From assembly GCF_910585425.1 (NCBI RefSeq), contig NZ_CAJUCP010000053.1, positions 1 through 40,765 of the forward strand: a stretch of 40,765 nt of DNA, written 5' to 3'. The stretch comes from an uncultured Acetatifactor sp. (GTDB taxonomy: Bacteria; Bacillota; Clostridia; Lachnospirales; Lachnospiraceae). Below, piece by piece: positions 40,348 to 40,765 of this stretch. Every line of letters starts with the position of its first letter. Position 1 is the stretch's first letter. Both the position numbers and the translations under genes were made by a program. The notes beneath the pieces are model-generated. The model was not told the DNA's origin and did not search any database. It saw only the letters and a list, made by a program, of their open reading frames with translations.

Positions 40348-40589
40348 TTCATCAGTCCTTTCAGCTCCTCCAGCAGCTCTAAGTCGGACTGCTGTACCTT
40401 GATGTTGGTGGTGACAGGCTCCTCGCCGGGCCTGGTGACGCTCAGTTCGATTACAGTCCCTTCTTCAATCTGCCTGGAAAAGACGGATTTCAGAAAGGCT
40501 CCGAATTTGGGATGGTTATGGTTGAATTGGTTCCTGGCGCCGATCAGTTTCAGCATTGACGCGGCATTCATGCCATTTAATCCGCTCAT
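40344..40589 (-). CDS. Small partner protein of the AAA ATPase, uncharacterised
   Basis: 81 aa from ATG 40589, with AGGAGGG about 5 nt upstream; an in-frame ATG at 40604 is upstream of that site. Basic N-terminal helix (AASMLKLIGARNQFNHNHP), a strand-rich middle (EEGTVIELSVTRPGEEP, TTNIKVQQ) and a short acidic helix (DLELLEELKGLMK). The ATGA overlap with the ATPase gene indicates coupled translation and perhaps a complex. No family recognised. Confidence 0.75.
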   Translation of the reverse strand: MSGLNGMNAASMLKLIGARNQFNHNHPKFGAFLKSVFSRQIEEGTVIELSVTRPGEEPVTTNIKVQQSDLELLEELKGLMK

Positions 40590-40639
40590 GGTTCCCTCCT
40601 GCATCGCTCATTTTGGAATTCTTTTTAAAACTTCCTTCA

Positions 40640-40686
40640 TTTAAAAATATTTGTCACTTGTATATAATGAGAAAATATGGTAAGAT
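40640..40686 (+). promoter_or_regulatory. Plus-strand promoter(s) reading out of the window
   Basis: TTTAAA-17-TATAAT (40640-40645, 40663-40668) and TTGTAT-17-TAAGAT (40658-40663, 40681-40686) overlap. No start codon with a ribosome-binding site follows before the end, so the gene would lie beyond the window. Confidence 0.4.
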
Positions 40687-40765
40687 AGTAATCGAGAATA
40701 CAAGGACGTAATAATCCTGTCTTTAACAGTTGCGTAGACAATGAATCGCTGTAACCCCAGTGTTT

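Noticed and set aside
1..40765. CRISPR array
   Set aside because: The only regular repeats are the 142-bp luxS copies, the 49-bp rubrerythrin copy and degenerate minisatellites; none has a repeat-spacer layout and no cas gene is present.

Overview
The window looks like a chromosomal segment of a spore-forming, anaerobic, gut-type member of the Bacillota, most likely Lachnospiraceae. The grounds are strong Shine-Dalgarno sites, lipoproteins with LAGC-type lipoboxes, a YtaF/SpoVAF-like sporulation pair, a PerR/reverse-rubrerythrin/rubredoxin cassette, a MurQ/MurK amino-sugar locus and a CUT1 sugar ABC system without its own ATPase. This placement is inference; there is no rRNA here.

Layout. 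(1) 1-4.8 kb is AT-rich and partly decayed: an XRE regulator, scraps of a DUF1016/YhcG-type nuclease, a MobA/MobL relaxase remnant, an intact AraC/GyrI-like regulator, a headless HTH regulator, a frameshifted YhcG-like gene and a peptidase S51 scrap. It reads as the residue of mobile elements. (2) 5-11.7 kb: a TetR-ABC exporter operon with a palindromic operator, a kinase-like fragment, a CPBP protease/small membrane protein/nucleotidyltransferase run, a GNAT and a coiled-coil protein. (3) 11.7-11.94 kb: a hairpin-rich stretch without a convincing gene, a candidate structured RNA. (4) 12-20.1 kb: murQ-murK divergent from permease-permease-binding protein-GH20, predicted to import an amino-sugar oligosaccharide, trim it in the cytoplasm and feed GlcNAc/MurNAc into MurK and MurQ. 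(5) 20.2-23.9 kb: a ParE/Phd-like toxin-antitoxin pair and a three-gene ABC-2 exporter (COG4586/4587/3694 type) whose leader holds a short reading frame, an antiterminator and a terminator. (6) 24-28.2 kb: sugar isomerase, dCTP deaminase, YerB-like lipoprotein, DUF3810 protein. (7) 28.2-30.5 kb: tRNA-Gly, a small gene, luxS and mtnN (activated methyl cycle); the 3' end of luxS is carried in three 142-bp tandem copies. (8) 30.5-37.8 kb: gtrA, a D-2-hydroxyacid dehydrogenase, a membrane protein, a TSCPD protein, a MurG-type glycosyltransferase, ytaF, a spoVAF-like gene and a lipoprotein. (9) 38-40.6 kb: perR, reverse rubrerythrin, rubredoxin, then an AAA ATPase coupled to a small protein.

Two themes stand out. 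First, the exporter leader at 23.6-23.9 kb has mutually exclusive stems and looks like a complete transcription-attenuation device. Second, short GC-rich tandem repeats recur at or just past gene 3' ends (murQ, luxS, perR, rubrerythrin) and in two gaps (26.75 and 30.98 kb). Every copy past luxS and rubrerythrin again encodes the C-terminus and stop.
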